Shown here piece after piece: positions 43,938 through 54,721 of a stretch of DNA of 64,000 bases; the first letter of the stretch is position 1, and the number at the start of each line of letters is the position of its first letter. Made by a program: the position numbers and the translations under genes. A model generated the notes under the pieces. That model did not search any database. It was not told where the DNA came from and was given only the letters and a program-made list of their open reading frames with translations. The DNA is from Pseudomonadota bacterium (GTDB taxonomy: Bacteria; Campylobacterota; Campylobacteria; Campylobacterales; Sulfurospirillaceae). The stretch covers positions 1 through 64,000 of the forward strand of contig JAGDMU010000020.1 in the NCBI GenBank assembly GCA_017860615.1. The letters run 5' to 3'.

Positions 43938-45190
43938 TGAGCCAAACCCTTAGTGTCTCAAGTTTAAACAATCAAATCAAGTCTCTGCTTGAGACCACTT
44001 TTTTACATGTAAGCGTTGAGGGTGAAGTTTCCAGACCAACGTATCATAGCTCTGGACATCTTTATTTTACGCTCAAAGATGCTGACTCTTCTATCTCTTG
44101 TGTGATGTTTAAGGGCAATACTAAAGCGCTTAAATTTCAAGTGGAAGAGGGAATGGCCGTTGTGGTTCATGGCGCTATCTCTGTTTTTTCACCACGTGGA
44201 ACGTACCAAATCAACTGTACGATGATGGAGCCTGCAGGAAGTGGCGCTTTGGCAAAAGCCTATGAGCAGCTCAAAGTTAAACTGGGGGCTAAAGGCTATT
44301 TTGAAGCCGAGCGCAAAAAAGCACTTCCTCGTTTTGTACGTCACATAGCCCTTGTCACCTCGGGAACAGGTGCAGCTTTGCAAGATATGCTTAGAGTGGC
44401 GACAAAACGTTGGCCATTGGTGAAAATCACATTATTGGATACTCTTGTGCAAGGCGAAGGAGCAAAATTTTCCATTGCGAGCAATATCGCTAAGGCAGAT
44501 ACACTGGGTGCGGATGTCATCATTGTGGGGCGAGGTGGCGGAAGTGTTGAGGATTTGTGGGCATTTAATGAAGAAGTCGTAGCCGATGCAATCTTTACAT
44601 CAAAAACGCCTGTGGTCTCAGCCGTAGGGCATGAGATAGACTACGTCATCAGCGATTTTGTCGCTGACATGAGAGCTCCAACACCTTCGGCAGCGATGGA
44701 GATGATCTTGCCTGATAGTGTAGAAATGCTTCAACGCATCGATGGGATGATGGAACGCTACACCCTTGTTTTTGGACGAATACTTCGTTCAAAAGAGGAG
44801 TCATTGGAACATTTAAAACGTCTTTTTGCCAAGCGCTCGATTGATGAAAAGCTCTCGTTGTGGAAAAATGAAATTGGTATACTTCAAAGTCAATACAATG
44901 ATAAAATTGCTCTTTTATACCGTGAGAAATCACGTCAAGTAACGCTACTTCAAGAGCAAATTGGTTTTCAAACCAGACAAAATCTTGCTAAAAAAGAGCA
45001 ACTGCTCTCTTCTTATACCATAGCGCTCAACTCGAAAGAACCAACCCGCGAACAAAAAGAGTGTTATGCTCAAATTGTCAAAGAGGGTAAAAAAATTGCA
45101 CTCGAAAAGATAAGCGAGGGTGAAATATTTGAGCTTCAAACTCCTCATACGATTTTAAAAGCAAAAGCATTGGAGAAAAAAGCGCTTTAG
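43937..45190 (+). CDS. xseA: Exodeoxyribonuclease VII large subunit
   Basis: The catalytic subunit of the single-strand-specific exonuclease VII, 417 aa. An N-terminal OB-fold (V-E-G-E-V-S-R-P-x-x-H-S-S-G-H-L-Y-F-T-L-K-D) is followed by the catalytic region with V-T-S-x-T-G-A-A-L-Q-D and R-G-G-G-S-V-E-D-L-W-A-F-N, then a coiled-coil. The small subunit gene xseB is not adjacent. A perfect TTACATGTAA (44003-44012) lies in the OB-fold codons. The end overlaps the convergent gene at 45187 by four bases. Confidence 0.95.
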   Translation: MSQTLSVSSLNNQIKSLLETTFLHVSVEGEVSRPTYHSSGHLYFTLKDADSSISCVMFKGNTKALKFQVEEGMAVVVHGAISVFSPRGTYQINCTMMEPAGSGALAKAYEQLKVKLGAKGYFEAERKKALPRFVRHIALVTSGTGAALQDMLRVATKRWPLVKITLLDTLVQGEGAKFSIASNIAKADTLGADVIIVGRGGGSVEDLWAFNEEVVADAIFTSKTPVVSAVGHEIDYVISDFVADMRAPTPSAAMEMILPDSVEMLQRIDGMMERYTLVFGRILRSKEESLEHLKRLFAKRSIDEKLSLWKNEIGILQSQYNDKIALLYREKSRQVTLLQEQIGFQTRQNLAKKEQLLSSYTIALNSKEPTREQKECYAQIVKEGKKIALEKISEGEIFELQTPHTILKAKALEKKAL

Positions 45191-45375
45191 AGATTATGCG
45201 CCTCTTTAAAGGCTTCCGCTTCTTTGATCGCCTCAACAATTTTTGCTGAGAGTATGGGTAATTCTTTATATTTTACCCAGAGTGTATCTTCGACAATATC
45301 GTGAATTTCACCTGCAATTTCTACTGCTAAACGTTTAAGTCGTGCTAACTCTTTTTTGAGCTCTTTTTCATCCAT
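45187..45375 (-). CDS. CCE_0567-type small helical protein
   Basis: A 62-aa protein with pattern K-E-L-A-R-L-K-R-L-A, then E-I-H-D-I-V-E-D-x-L-x-x-x-Y-x-E-L-P, matching the small CCE_0567 family of putative metalloproteins. In diazotrophs that family usually sits beside nifX and DUF269 genes. No nif gene is visible here. GGAGTGAAG precedes the ATG. Function unknown. Confidence 0.7.
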   Translation of the reverse strand: MDEKELKKELARLKRLAVEIAGEIHDIVEDTLWVKYKELPILSAKIVEAIKEAEAFKEAHNL

Positions 45376-45535
45376 AACTTCACTCCTCGTGTGACTTTTT
45401 TATGACAGTTGCAAGGAGTATTCCATCCAATAATACTTGTGATAATTTATAGTGTATTAAATGTAACAGTTTTAAAGCTTTTGTCCGATATAGTGCCTAA
45501 TGTCTTTATTATGAGGATTATTTGGAGTAGCGTAA

Positions 45536-46588
45536 ATGTCACAGATCTTTTATCGTATTTTTGTTTCAAACAGAATATCACCCAATTCCTATGCGAGTAG
45601 GCAATATTCACTGGTAATGATTTTTGCAGCTTTAGGCGCTGCAACGTTTGGATTTTTCTTTTTTTACAACGCCTTTTTTTTGCACTATTATACGATTGCA
45701 TTGATAGATACCATTGGCTTTACGGTTTCCATTGCCTCAATGCTTTTTCTCAGGCGTACTCACCGTATTAAACTTAGTACATTTATCGTAACCAGTTACT
45801 TTTTTATCTTTTTTGTTGCCTTTACTTATTTCAATAAAAATGAGAGTTTTGGGCTCATTTGGAATATCTTTTTTTGTATTATCGCGATTAATCTTAATGG
45901 TCATAAAAAAGGGCTACTTTATACCTTGGCGCTGTATGGATGCATCTTTTGGATGGCACATGAAGGTATTGGTGTATGGCAACAAGGTCTTTGGGATAAA
46001 GTAGGATTTTTTCGTTATGTTTTTTCACTCTTACTGCTTGCATTTGTTGTTTATATTATGGAGTTAGCCCTTTATCGCTCTTACACGAAACTGCAAAAAT
46101 TGGCGGAAGAAGATGAGTTGACACAAACGTACAATCGTCGTAAGTTAAAAGAGATGCTTCAAACGGAGATAGAGCGTTCGCGCCGTCACGAAACATCCCT
46201 TTGTGTGACGCTTTTTGATATTGATAATTTTAAGAACATCAACGATACATATGGGCACAATGTGGGTGATGAAGTGCTTAGGCATCTTGCACGTATTGTG
46301 AAAAGTGCCATTCGCGTCAATGATACATTTGGACGTTGGGGTGGTGAAGAGTTTTTACTGATACTCCCCCATGTCAGCGAAGAAGAGGCAAGAATAGTCT
46401 GTGAAAAAATACGTTTTTTAATCACTCAAACAGAATTTGAAAAAGTAGGTTCACTTACATGTAGTTTTGGAGTGTGTACCTACACACCAGAGAGTAATTT
46501 TGATACGCTTATTAGCCATTGTGATCATGCCATGTATCAAGCGAAAAATCTAGGCAAAAATTGTGTTAGTGTTTTCGTACCAAAGTAA
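45536..46588 (+). CDS. Membrane diguanylate cyclase
   Basis: A 350-aa inner-membrane protein with about five or six helices in the first 180 residues and a C-terminal GGDEF domain. The active site reads G-G-E-E-F and the inhibitory site R-V-N-D lies five residues before it, so it should make c-di-GMP and be product-inhibited. The N-terminal helices match no named sensor module I recognise. It starts at an ATG with GGAG about ten bases upstream and appears monocistronic. Confidence 0.9.
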   Translation: MSQIFYRIFVSNRISPNSYASRQYSLVMIFAALGAATFGFFFFYNAFFLHYYTIALIDTIGFTVSIASMLFLRRTHRIKLSTFIVTSYFFIFFVAFTYFNKNESFGLIWNIFFCIIAINLNGHKKGLLYTLALYGCIFWMAHEGIGVWQQGLWDKVGFFRYVFSLLLLAFVVYIMELALYRSYTKLQKLAEEDELTQTYNRRKLKEMLQTEIERSRRHETSLCVTLFDIDNFKNINDTYGHNVGDEVLRHLARIVKSAIRVNDTFGRWGGEEFLLILPHVSEEEARIVCEKIRFLITQTEFEKVGSLTCSFGVCTYTPESNFDTLISHCDHAMYQAKNLGKNCVSVFVPK

Positions 46589-46725
46589 ATAAAGTATGAG
46601 TATTCATAAATGTTACTAAATAATTCAGATTTCAATTCTTATCTGCACAGAGGAAGCCAGTTAAGAGTCTTTTCAATGAAGACGATTTATTCTAATATAG
46701 ATGTCTCACATAAGGAGATAAAACA

Positions 46726-49101
46726 ATGAAGTTTTTTCTTTTTTATCTCTTCGTTTTTTTCCTCACTTCTCCATCTCTTTTTGCCGAGATAACTTCTACA
46801 CCTCAAAAAATCAATCTCAATCTTACCGATAGCGAAAAAGCATGGATTCTAGAGCATCCTACCATTCGTGTGGGGATGGATTCTGAGTATGCCCCTTATG
46901 AGTGGTTAAATAAAGATGGAATTTATGTGGGCATGGCAGTGGATTATCTGCATCTTTTGGAAAAAAAATTGGGCGTTCGCTTTGAAATAATGAAAGGAAA
47001 ATCTTGGGGTGAAATTGTTGAAATGGCAAAACGTGGTGAAATTGACGTTTTAACCAGTATCGTTCAAACCCCAGAGCGACTCAAGTACTTTTTGTTTTCT
47101 GAACCTTATCGTGATACGCAGACGATGATTGTTGACAATGGAGAGGGTGAATTTATTGGTCATCTGGAGCATTTAGTAGGGAAGCACGTTGCGGTTGAAA
47201 AAGGTTATTTTACGCAAGAATTGCTTGAAAAAAAGTATCCAAAGATTCAACTGGTGTTGGCTAACAACATTGCAGAAGCTTTAACGTTTGTACGTGATGG
47301 AAAAGCAGATGCTTATGTAGGTGATATGAGTGCCATTAACTATGCGGTTAAAACCCATAGTCTTGAGAAGCTTCGTTTTGCAGGACAAACAGAATTTTCA
47401 AGCCAGCATCGTTTTGCTTTTCCTAAATCCAACACTGAACTTGCTTCCATCATGACAAAAGCCATGGCGTCGATTTCGCCTGAAGAATCCGATATTATTT
47501 TTAGTCGCTGGCTTGGTATGCGAATAGAACAAGGTGTTCGTATTGAGACAATTTTAAAATACAGTATAGGGATGGGGTTATTCTTTTTGCTTTTTGCCTA
47601 CTGGTATTATAGATTGCATCGTGAAATACACCATCGTAAAGCAGCAGAAGCAAGAGAGCATTACCGCAATAACATTCTTGAAATGATTGCAAAAATGGCA
47701 CCACTACCTATGGTTCTTGAAGCAATCATACGGGGAGTAGAAGAGCTAAATCCACGTATGCTTTGCAGCATTCTTTTACTCGATAAAGAAGGGCAAGTTT
47801 TTTCACACGTGATTGCACCAAGTTTGCCTGATTTTTACAATGAAGCCATCATGGGTGTTCATATAGGGCGAAGTGTTGGCTCTTGTGGAACGGCTGCGTA
47901 TCTGAAAGAGTGTATTATTGTTGAAGATATAGCAACGCATCCTTATTGGGCAGCGTATAAAGAGGTAGCGCTTCGTGCAGGATTGCAATCGTGTTGGTCA
48001 GAACCCATTTTTGCTTCGGATGGGGCTGTTTTAGGAACATTTGCTATTTATCATGCAAAGCCCCAGATGCCTACAAAAGAAGATAAATTGCTTATAGAAC
48101 ACTCCGCGAATCTTGCAAGTATTGCCATTGAAAAAAATTTGGCAGCCACAAAGCTGAAAGAGAGCGAAGAGCTTTACAGGCGTCTCACCGAAGAAGTGAC
48201 TGACGTTATTTGGAAAACGGATCATAATTTAATAATCACATATATTAGTCCATCGGATGAGAAATTCAGAGGGTATAAAGCCGATGAGGTCATTGGTCAT
48301 CATGTGTTTGAAATGTTTACACCTGAGGGTGTTAATACGATTATTGAAAAAATAAAGCAGAGGAAAGAAGCAGAACAAAAAGGCATTCGTACAGACTTTG
48401 TAACATATGAAATACAACATGTATGTAAAGATGGAAGAATACTCTGGGGCGAAATTCTCTCCAAGCCAGAACGCAATGATAAGGGCGAAATTATTGGCTA
48501 TCATGGCATTACAAGAGAAATTACTGAACGAAAAGCGATGCAAGATAAGGTACAGGAATTAGCATTTTACGATGCGTTGACAAAATTGCCAAATCGTCTT
48601 TTGTTAAAAGAGCGCTTGAACTATGCCTTGGCTGAAATGAAACGCAATCACCACTATGGTGCATTGCTCTTTCTTGATTTAGATAATTTTAAATCACTCA
48701 ACGATACGCACGGGCATAGCATTGGTGATTTATTGCTGTGTCAAGTGGCAGATAGACTCAAGCAGTGCGTACGTGAGATAGATACCATAGCCCGTTTTGG
48801 AGGTGATGAGTTTGTTGTCATCCTCAATGCGCTTTATGAAGACAAAAACAAATCGGCACAACAAGCACACAAAATAGCCGAAAAAATTCGTCAGAGTTTG
48901 TCAGCTCTTTATATGCTTAATATTTCGCACGAAGGAAAAGAACAATTGGTTGAACACTGTTGTACCGCGAGTATTGGTGTATTGGTTTTTGATAGCAAAG
49001 AAGGAAGTCTTGATGATCTTTTAAAACGGGCAGATTCTGCAATGTATAAAGCCAAAGAAGCGGGAAAAAATGTGATTTATTTTTATGAGCTGCAACTTTA
49101 G
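46726..49101 (+). CDS. Solute-binding/GAF/PAS/GGDEF diguanylate cyclase
   Basis: A 791-aa membrane protein. A signal peptide (1-20) leads into an SBP_bac_3-type periplasmic binding domain (about 40-260, with R-V-G-M-D-S-E-Y-A-P-Y-E-W), typical of amino-acid sensors. A membrane helix follows near 277-295, then GAF (about 320-470), PAS (about 480-610) and GGDEF. The site is G-G-D-E-F with R-E-I-D five residues before, so an active, feedback-inhibited cyclase is expected. It could link an extracellular amino acid signal to c-di-GMP. AAGGAG precedes the ATG. Confidence 0.9.
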   Translation: MKFFLFYLFVFFLTSPSLFAEITSTPQKINLNLTDSEKAWILEHPTIRVGMDSEYAPYEWLNKDGIYVGMAVDYLHLLEKKLGVRFEIMKGKSWGEIVEMAKRGEIDVLTSIVQTPERLKYFLFSEPYRDTQTMIVDNGEGEFIGHLEHLVGKHVAVEKGYFTQELLEKKYPKIQLVLANNIAEALTFVRDGKADAYVGDMSAINYAVKTHSLEKLRFAGQTEFSSQHRFAFPKSNTELASIMTKAMASISPEESDIIFSRWLGMRIEQGVRIETILKYSIGMGLFFLLFAYWYYRLHREIHHRKAAEAREHYRNNILEMIAKMAPLPMVLEAIIRGVEELNPRMLCSILLLDKEGQVFSHVIAPSLPDFYNEAIMGVHIGRSVGSCGTAAYLKECIIVEDIATHPYWAAYKEVALRAGLQSCWSEPIFASDGAVLGTFAIYHAKPQMPTKEDKLLIEHSANLASIAIEKNLAATKLKESEELYRRLTEEVTDVIWKTDHNLIITYISPSDEKFRGYKADEVIGHHVFEMFTPEGVNTIIEKIKQRKEAEQKGIRTDFVTYEIQHVCKDGRILWGEILSKPERNDKGEIIGYHGITREITERKAMQDKVQELAFYDALTKLPNRLLLKERLNYALAEMKRNHHYGALLFLDLDNFKSLNDTHGHSIGDLLLCQVADRLKQCVREIDTIARFGGDEFVVILNALYEDKNKSAQQAHKIAEKIRQSLSALYMLNISHEGKEQLVEHCCTASIGVLVFDSKEGSLDDLLKRADSAMYKAKEAGKNVIYFYELQL

Positions 49102-49103
49102 AG

Positions 49104-49120
49104 AGGGCACAATGGCCCTT

Positions 49121-49122
<2 letters not shown>
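49104..49122. terminator. Weak convergent hairpin
   Basis: GAGAGGGC / GCCCTTTC (imperfect) lies between the convergent ends of the GGDEF gene and the deaminase gene. The tail is weak. Confidence 0.35.
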
Positions 49123-50352
<1,230 letters not shown>

Positions 50353-50427
50353 AATGTAGTCCATTATTGCCATTGTTTATGACAAAGTCTGGTGCCTATA
50401 TTTAAATATGCCCTGATTCTGGTAAGT

Positions 50428-50447
50428 TTACTCATTCCTAGGAGTAA
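50428..50447 (+). promoter_or_regulatory. RBS-sequestering hairpin of ribB
   Basis: TTACTC (50428-50433) can pair with GAGTAA (50442-50447), which contains most of the GGAG ribosome-binding site of ribB. It is a plausible output stem for the FMN riboswitch. There is no T-run, which argues against a transcription terminator. Confidence 0.45.
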
Positions 50448-50450
50448 CCC

Positions 50451-51086
50451 ATGAATCAAATTTGTAAGGGAACTTCCCTTCACCACAATGTTAAGCAAGC
50501 TATTGCTTCGCTTCAAAACCAAAACGGTGTTATTGTTTTGGATAGACATGACCGCGAGAACGAAGCGGACATCATTTTTTCCGCAGAGACCCTCACCACA
50601 GAGCAAACCGCACTTCTTATTCGTGAATGCAGTGGCATCGTCTGTTTATGTTTACCGCCTGAAAAGGTCGATGAACTTGAACTTCCCATGATGGTTACCC
50701 AAAACCAATCCAAATTTCATACAGGTTTTACCGTTTCCATTGAATCTAAAGAAGATGTGACAACAGGTGTGAGTGCGCGCGATAGACTAACCACCATTCA
50801 ATCTGCCATTCATCCTGAGGGTAAATCAAAAATTGTCTCTCCAGGACATGTGTTTCCTTTACGCGCTAAAGCTAATGGTGTGCTTGAGCGTGAAGGTCAT
50901 ACAGAAGCTTCGGTTGATTTGATGCGACTTTCCAATCTTGCACCGTATGCGGTTTTATGTGAACTCACCAACCCCGATGGTACCATGGCTGTAGGTGATG
51001 CGATTTACGACTTTGCGGCACAAAATGGTTTTCCGATTGTAAGTATTGATGAGATTATTGCATACCGTAAAGAGCACAACCTTTAG
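50451..51086 (+). CDS. ribB: 3,4-dihydroxy-2-butanone-4-phosphate synthase
   Basis: The enzyme that turns ribulose-5-phosphate into the four-carbon precursor of riboflavin. The 211-aa protein is a stand-alone RibB: D-R-E-N-E-A-D-I-I-F for substrate and metal, T-G-V-S-A-R-D-R-L-T-T-I, and G-H-T-E-A-S-V-D-L. There is no fused GTP cyclohydrolase II domain. It is under the FMN riboswitch, unlike ribD at 12878. AGGAG lies eight bases before the ATG. Confidence 0.96.
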   Translation: MNQICKGTSLHHNVKQAIASLQNQNGVIVLDRHDRENEADIIFSAETLTTEQTALLIRECSGIVCLCLPPEKVDELELPMMVTQNQSKFHTGFTVSIESKEDVTTGVSARDRLTTIQSAIHPEGKSKIVSPGHVFPLRAKANGVLEREGHTEASVDLMRLSNLAPYAVLCELTNPDGTMAVGDAIYDFAAQNGFPIVSIDEIIAYRKEHNL

Positions 51087-51090
51087 GTAT

Positions 51091-51126
51091 GAGAGTTCTT
51101 GTAAAACTTATTTTGCAAGAACTCTC
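51091..51126. terminator. Bidirectional terminator between ribB and gpx
   Basis: GAGAGTTCTTG / CAAGAACTCTC, an 11-bp perfect stem that can extend through AAAA/TTTT, lies between the convergent ends of ribB and the glutathione peroxidase gene. Confidence 0.75.
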
Positions 51127-51135
51127 TTGTTTGAA

Positions 51136-51615
51136 CTAATGCAGTTGAACGAGAATATCGACTTCGAGTGCTTCAGGCTTGGTTGCAGGAGCATAACGAT
51201 TGATCACATTGCCGTTTTTATCGACTAAAAATTTAGTGAAATTCCATTTGATGGCTTCGCTTCCTAAAAGACCTTTTTGCGACTCTTTGAGGTATTGATA
51301 AAGTGGGTGAGTATGCTCACCGTTGACATCGATTTTGGCAAACATAGGAAAGGTGACGCCATACGTGAGTGAACAAAAACTTTTGATCTCATCTTCATTT
51401 AATGGCTCTTGATTCATAAATTGGTTGCAAGGAAATCCCAAGATAACAAGTCCTTTGTCTTTATATTTTTTATATAAACTTTCAAGACCAGCGTATTGTT
51501 CTGTAAAGCCACACTTACTCGCCACATTGACAATAAGAAGTACTTTGTTTTTAAACGTATCCATGGAGATGACTTCACCGCTGATCGTTTTCACTTCAAA
51601 ATCGTAAATATTCAT
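51136..51615 (-). CDS. Glutathione peroxidase family thiol peroxidase
   Basis: A 159-aa peroxidase of the GPx/BtuE family. It has N-V-A-S-K-C-G-F-T with the peroxidatic Cys near 36, G-F-P-C-N-Q-F with the catalytic Gln, and W-N-F-T-K-F. A cysteine rather than selenocysteine is used. In bacteria such enzymes commonly use thioredoxin. It protects against hydroperoxides in a microaerobic or anaerobic cell. A GGAG site precedes the ATG. Confidence 0.92.
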   Translation of the reverse strand: MNIYDFEVKTISGEVISMDTFKNKVLLIVNVASKCGFTEQYAGLESLYKKYKDKGLVILGFPCNQFMNQEPLNEDEIKSFCSLTYGVTFPMFAKIDVNGEHTHPLYQYLKESQKGLLGSEAIKWNFTKFLVDKNGNVINRYAPATKPEALEVDILVQLH

Positions 51616-51673
51616 AAAAGCTCCTTGTTTTAATCAAAACATGAAAAGCAGAAAATTATAGCGAATTTACTCG

Positions 51674-52525
51674 TTAGTCTCTTCCCAAAAACTCAGAAGC
51701 TTCAGAGATGATGAGAAACGCTTCAGGGTCATACTCACGAATGATGTCTTTAAGGAGTTGAATTTTTGATGTTTCGACTGTGACTAAAATGACTGTTTTA
51801 ATCTGCTTTTGATGGTGGAGTCCTACACCTGTAAAGACGGTTCCATGTTCTTCAATGCGCTCACGAATTTGTTCGGTAAGTGCTTCAATATTGTTTGAGA
51901 CGATTTGCACTACTTTTCGAGGAGGACGACCAATCAAAATGACATCAATCATTTTTGCAGTGACATACACACCTATCATACTGTAGAGTGCTTTCTTGAT
52001 GTCACCATGTGCGATGATAAACGCAAACATGATAGTCACATCGATGGCTAAGAGAACTTCTGAGGCTTTAAATTTGCTTTTCATCGCCATAATTTCACCA
52101 ACAACTGATGTGCTTCCTGTGGAGGAACGCCCTTTGATGACCAATCCAACACCTAGTCCTATAAACATACCTCCAAAGACAGCCGCTAAAAGAATATCAT
52201 CGGTAAGAGGTTTGAGGTGTAGAACTTCCCTAAAAAGGTCGGTAAAAAAGGAGGTTGTAAGCATCGCTAAAAGGGTTTTAAAGGTGTACTGTTTCCCAAA
52301 ATAAACAAACCCTAAAATAACAAAAGGAATACTCACCATAATGATAAGTGTTCCAAGTGTCAATGATGTAAAAATGTAGTGCAGAATGAGCGCAATACCA
52401 ATGCCTCCACCTGTGACCATGTTGTTAGGTGATAAAAAGCAGACCACGGCAAAAGCCATAGACATCGTACCTAAGAGCACATAGATATATTGCAAAATTT
52501 GCAAAGAGCGCGAAGGCTGTTTCAT
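51674..52525 (-). CDS. YitT family membrane protein (DUF161/DUF2179)
   Basis: A 283-aa protein with five or six membrane helices (about 15-195), including S-P-N-N-M-V-T-G-G-G-I-G-I-A and G-R-S-S-T-G-S-T, followed by a cytosolic DUF2179 domain with T-G-V-G-L-H-H-Q. The molecular function of the family is unknown. It overlaps sppA by one base and is in a leftward operon with sppA and the deaminase-like gene. Confidence 0.88.
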   Translation of the reverse strand: MKQPSRSLQILQYIYVLLGTMSMAFAVVCFLSPNNMVTGGGIGIALILHYIFTSLTLGTLIIMVSIPFVILGFVYFGKQYTFKTLLAMLTTSFFTDLFREVLHLKPLTDDILLAAVFGGMFIGLGVGLVIKGRSSTGSTSVVGEIMAMKSKFKASEVLLAIDVTIMFAFIIAHGDIKKALYSMIGVYVTAKMIDVILIGRPPRKVVQIVSNNIEALTEQIRERIEEHGTVFTGVGLHHQKQIKTVILVTVETSKIQLLKDIIREYDPEAFLIISEASEFLGRD

Positions 52526-53385
52526 TATTTGAGATAGCCCATCAAGTTAAAAATAGGCAGTTTTGAGCTACTCTCCAACTTTTTCATCCATTTGTCCATT
52601 TTATCAGGTTTTTGCCAAACTGCATGGCTCACGTTCGCAAGTTCTTCCACTTTATTTTTGGCATCATTGATGGAACCGATTTCATCGATGAGGTGAACGT
52701 TCAGTGCTTTATGTGCAATAAAAACTTGCGCATTGGCAAACTCGTTAGGTTTTGCCAGATTAAGACCGCGTGCGGTTGCTACATCCGTGATGAAAAGCGT
52801 GTAGGCATCATCGATAAGCTCTTTAAGCGCACCTCGCTCTTTAGCTGTCCATTCACGCGTAAATGTTCCCATCTGTTTGTAGTCACCCGCAGTGATGATT
52901 TGCTCAGAAATACCCAGTTTTTTAGCCAATTCCGCCACATTAGGCGCTTGAAAAAGTACACCGATAGAGCCTACAAATGCCCCTGGATTGGCGATGATGT
53001 GATTTGCCCAAATAGAGGCATAATAACTGCCACTGGTCATACTTCCCGCGGCATAAGCCACGACAGGTTTTTTCTCAGCCAAGCGTTTGACTGCCATGGA
53101 AAGCTCGATAGAAGGGGCAAGTGCGCCACCTGGAGAATCCACATGTAAAAGCACCCCTTTGATATGTTCATCTTTGGCGGCATCTTCAATATTTTCTAAA
53201 ATTTCTTCAACGTTGAGAATTTCACCCTCAATTTTCACAACCGCAAGATTAGGGTTTTTAAGCTCCTCTTGTGAGCCAAAAATAAGCACAATTAGGAGCA
53301 AAAAGAGCATCGCTTTAAAGTGGTTTTGGATATAGCCCAAAATGGCGCCTATCCAGATAAAAGGTTTTTTAATCAGGTCTAGCAT
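52525..53385 (-). CDS. sppA: Signal peptide peptidase SppA
   Basis: An inner-membrane serine protease that digests cleaved signal peptides. The 286-aa short form has one N-terminal helix (about 25-40), H-V-D-S-P-G-G, the nucleophile segment G-S-M-T-S-G-S-Y-Y-A, and a lysine in D-Y-K-Q-M-G-T-F for the Ser-Lys dyad. It overlaps the upstream deaminase-like gene by seven bases. The neighbours (deaminase, aroQ) are the same as in C. jejuni. Confidence 0.92.
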   Translation of the reverse strand: MLDLIKKPFIWIGAILGYIQNHFKAMLFLLLIVLIFGSQEELKNPNLAVVKIEGEILNVEEILENIEDAAKDEHIKGVLLHVDSPGGALAPSIELSMAVKRLAEKKPVVAYAAGSMTSGSYYASIWANHIIANPGAFVGSIGVLFQAPNVAELAKKLGISEQIITAGDYKQMGTFTREWTAKERGALKELIDDAYTLFITDVATARGLNLAKPNEFANAQVFIAHKALNVHLIDEIGSINDAKNKVEELANVSHAVWQKPDKMDKWMKKLESSSKLPIFNLMGYLK

Positions 53386-54605
53386 GGTTGTTCTCCGTCA
53401 ATAAAGGTTAAATGGGTTTGATGTGTGTGTAAGATAAGTTGTAAAGCCACATCTTCACTCTCACACGCTTGTGGTAAGGTCGCCACAATAAGATCAGCGT
53501 AGCGCTCTTTTTCAAGTATGCCACATGGAAGTTTGAGGGCTTGAGCCGCGTTAGAGGTAACACTTTGAAGCAGTGTTTGAGCAAGATGTGAAAGTTCTAA
53601 CTCAGGGTGCATCATAAGGGCGCTGCGCATCTCATCCCAAAGGCTAAGGGAAATGTTGGAGCTAAGCCCATCGGTTCCTAAAGTGAGATTAATATTCTGT
53701 TTTTTAACGGCTTCAATATCCAGTTTGCCTACACCTAAAAGTCGGTTTGAAACAGGACAATGGGTCAAGGTTGCTTTTTGGTGAGCAATTTTTTTTAACT
53801 CTTTTGGTGTTGCTTGAACCGCATGGGTGAAGAGTGTGAGGTTTTGCTCGAAAAGATCAAGATACTCTTCTGCACTGCACATCGGTTTTGCGTGAGGATT
53901 AAACGCACTAAAGAAGGTTTGGAAATCGCCTTTACCTTTATCGATCCAAGCACGTTCTGCTGGGCTTTCCATGAAATGCGTGGAAACCACACAACCCTCT
54001 TTACGGGCTATTTGAAGCGCTTTTTTCGCTAAAATGGGATGCGTTGAATAAGGTGAGTGAACGGAAACCGCAGGGATAAAACGCTCATTTTTAAACTCTT
54101 TGCTACTTTCCAGCCTTCCTCTAAAATCTCCATACATAGCGTCCACTGCACTTGGGACTGAGCCTAATACTTCATTAAAATAAACAACACGTTGAGGGGT
54201 TTGAGAGCACGCTTCAAGGTCAGCTCCAAAGCTACTGATGGCGCCTAGTGTGGTGGTGCCACTTTTGAGCATTTCTTGAAGTTTTGAGCCAATAAGCTCT
54301 GTTGTCGCAAGCGCACTAAGCTCTTCTCGGTGTTTGATGACAGAGCGAAGCCATACGATAAAATCACCATAGCGAAGCATACTTTGGTTGGCACTAAATT
54401 CTAAATGTACGTGCGTATTGATGAGTCCAGGTAAAATCACACTGTTTTTGGGTGTTTCGATCACGGTGACTGTGGGATGTTTGGCTTTAAGCTCTACACT
54501 TTTTCCCACTTCGAGGATGTATGTGTCAAACAAAACAGCACCTTCTTCGATGATTTCAAACCCTTCGTTACATGTCAGCACAAAATCAGCAGTTATTAAT
54601 GTCAC
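53379..54605 (-). CDS. Aminofutalosine-deaminase-like amidohydrolase
   Basis: A 408-aa cytosolic zinc amidohydrolase of the cog0402 group. It has L-P-G-L-I-N-T-H-V-H-L-E-F near residue 60, S-V-H-S-P-Y, S-T-H-F-M-E-S, L-T-H-A-V and L-G-T-D-G-L-S-S, so the metal site is complete. A homologue from a related Campylobacterota genus, Nitratiruptor, deaminates 6-aminodeoxyfutalosine in menaquinone synthesis, so that role is likely but not proven. Start is GTG with AAAGGA upstream. It diverges from aroQ. Confidence 0.82.
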   Translation of the reverse strand: MTLITADFVLTCNEGFEIIEEGAVLFDTYILEVGKSVELKAKHPTVTVIETPKNSVILPGLINTHVHLEFSANQSMLRYGDFIVWLRSVIKHREELSALATTELIGSKLQEMLKSGTTTLGAISSFGADLEACSQTPQRVVYFNEVLGSVPSAVDAMYGDFRGRLESSKEFKNERFIPAVSVHSPYSTHPILAKKALQIARKEGCVVSTHFMESPAERAWIDKGKGDFQTFFSAFNPHAKPMCSAEEYLDLFEQNLTLFTHAVQATPKELKKIAHQKATLTHCPVSNRLLGVGKLDIEAVKKQNINLTLGTDGLSSNISLSLWDEMRSALMMHPELELSHLAQTLLQSVTSNAAQALKLPCGILEKERYADLIVATLPQACESEDVALQLILHTHQTHLTFIDGEQPC

Positions 54606-54686
54606 TTTTTTCCTTTATTTGCAAGTTTGAAAGAGTGATTTTTCAAACGATAAATCCGTGTAATTGTATCCTAAACTAAGCATTGA

Positions 54687-54692
54687 TATAAT
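54687..54692 (+). promoter_or_regulatory. -10 box before aroQ
   Basis: A perfect TATAAT lies 29 bp before the aroQ ATG. It would drive the whole run from aroQ through fliY, since no gap over 30 bp follows for several genes. Confidence 0.55.
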
Positions 54693-54721
54693 AAGACTAA
54701 ATTTTAAACAAAAGGTAACCA

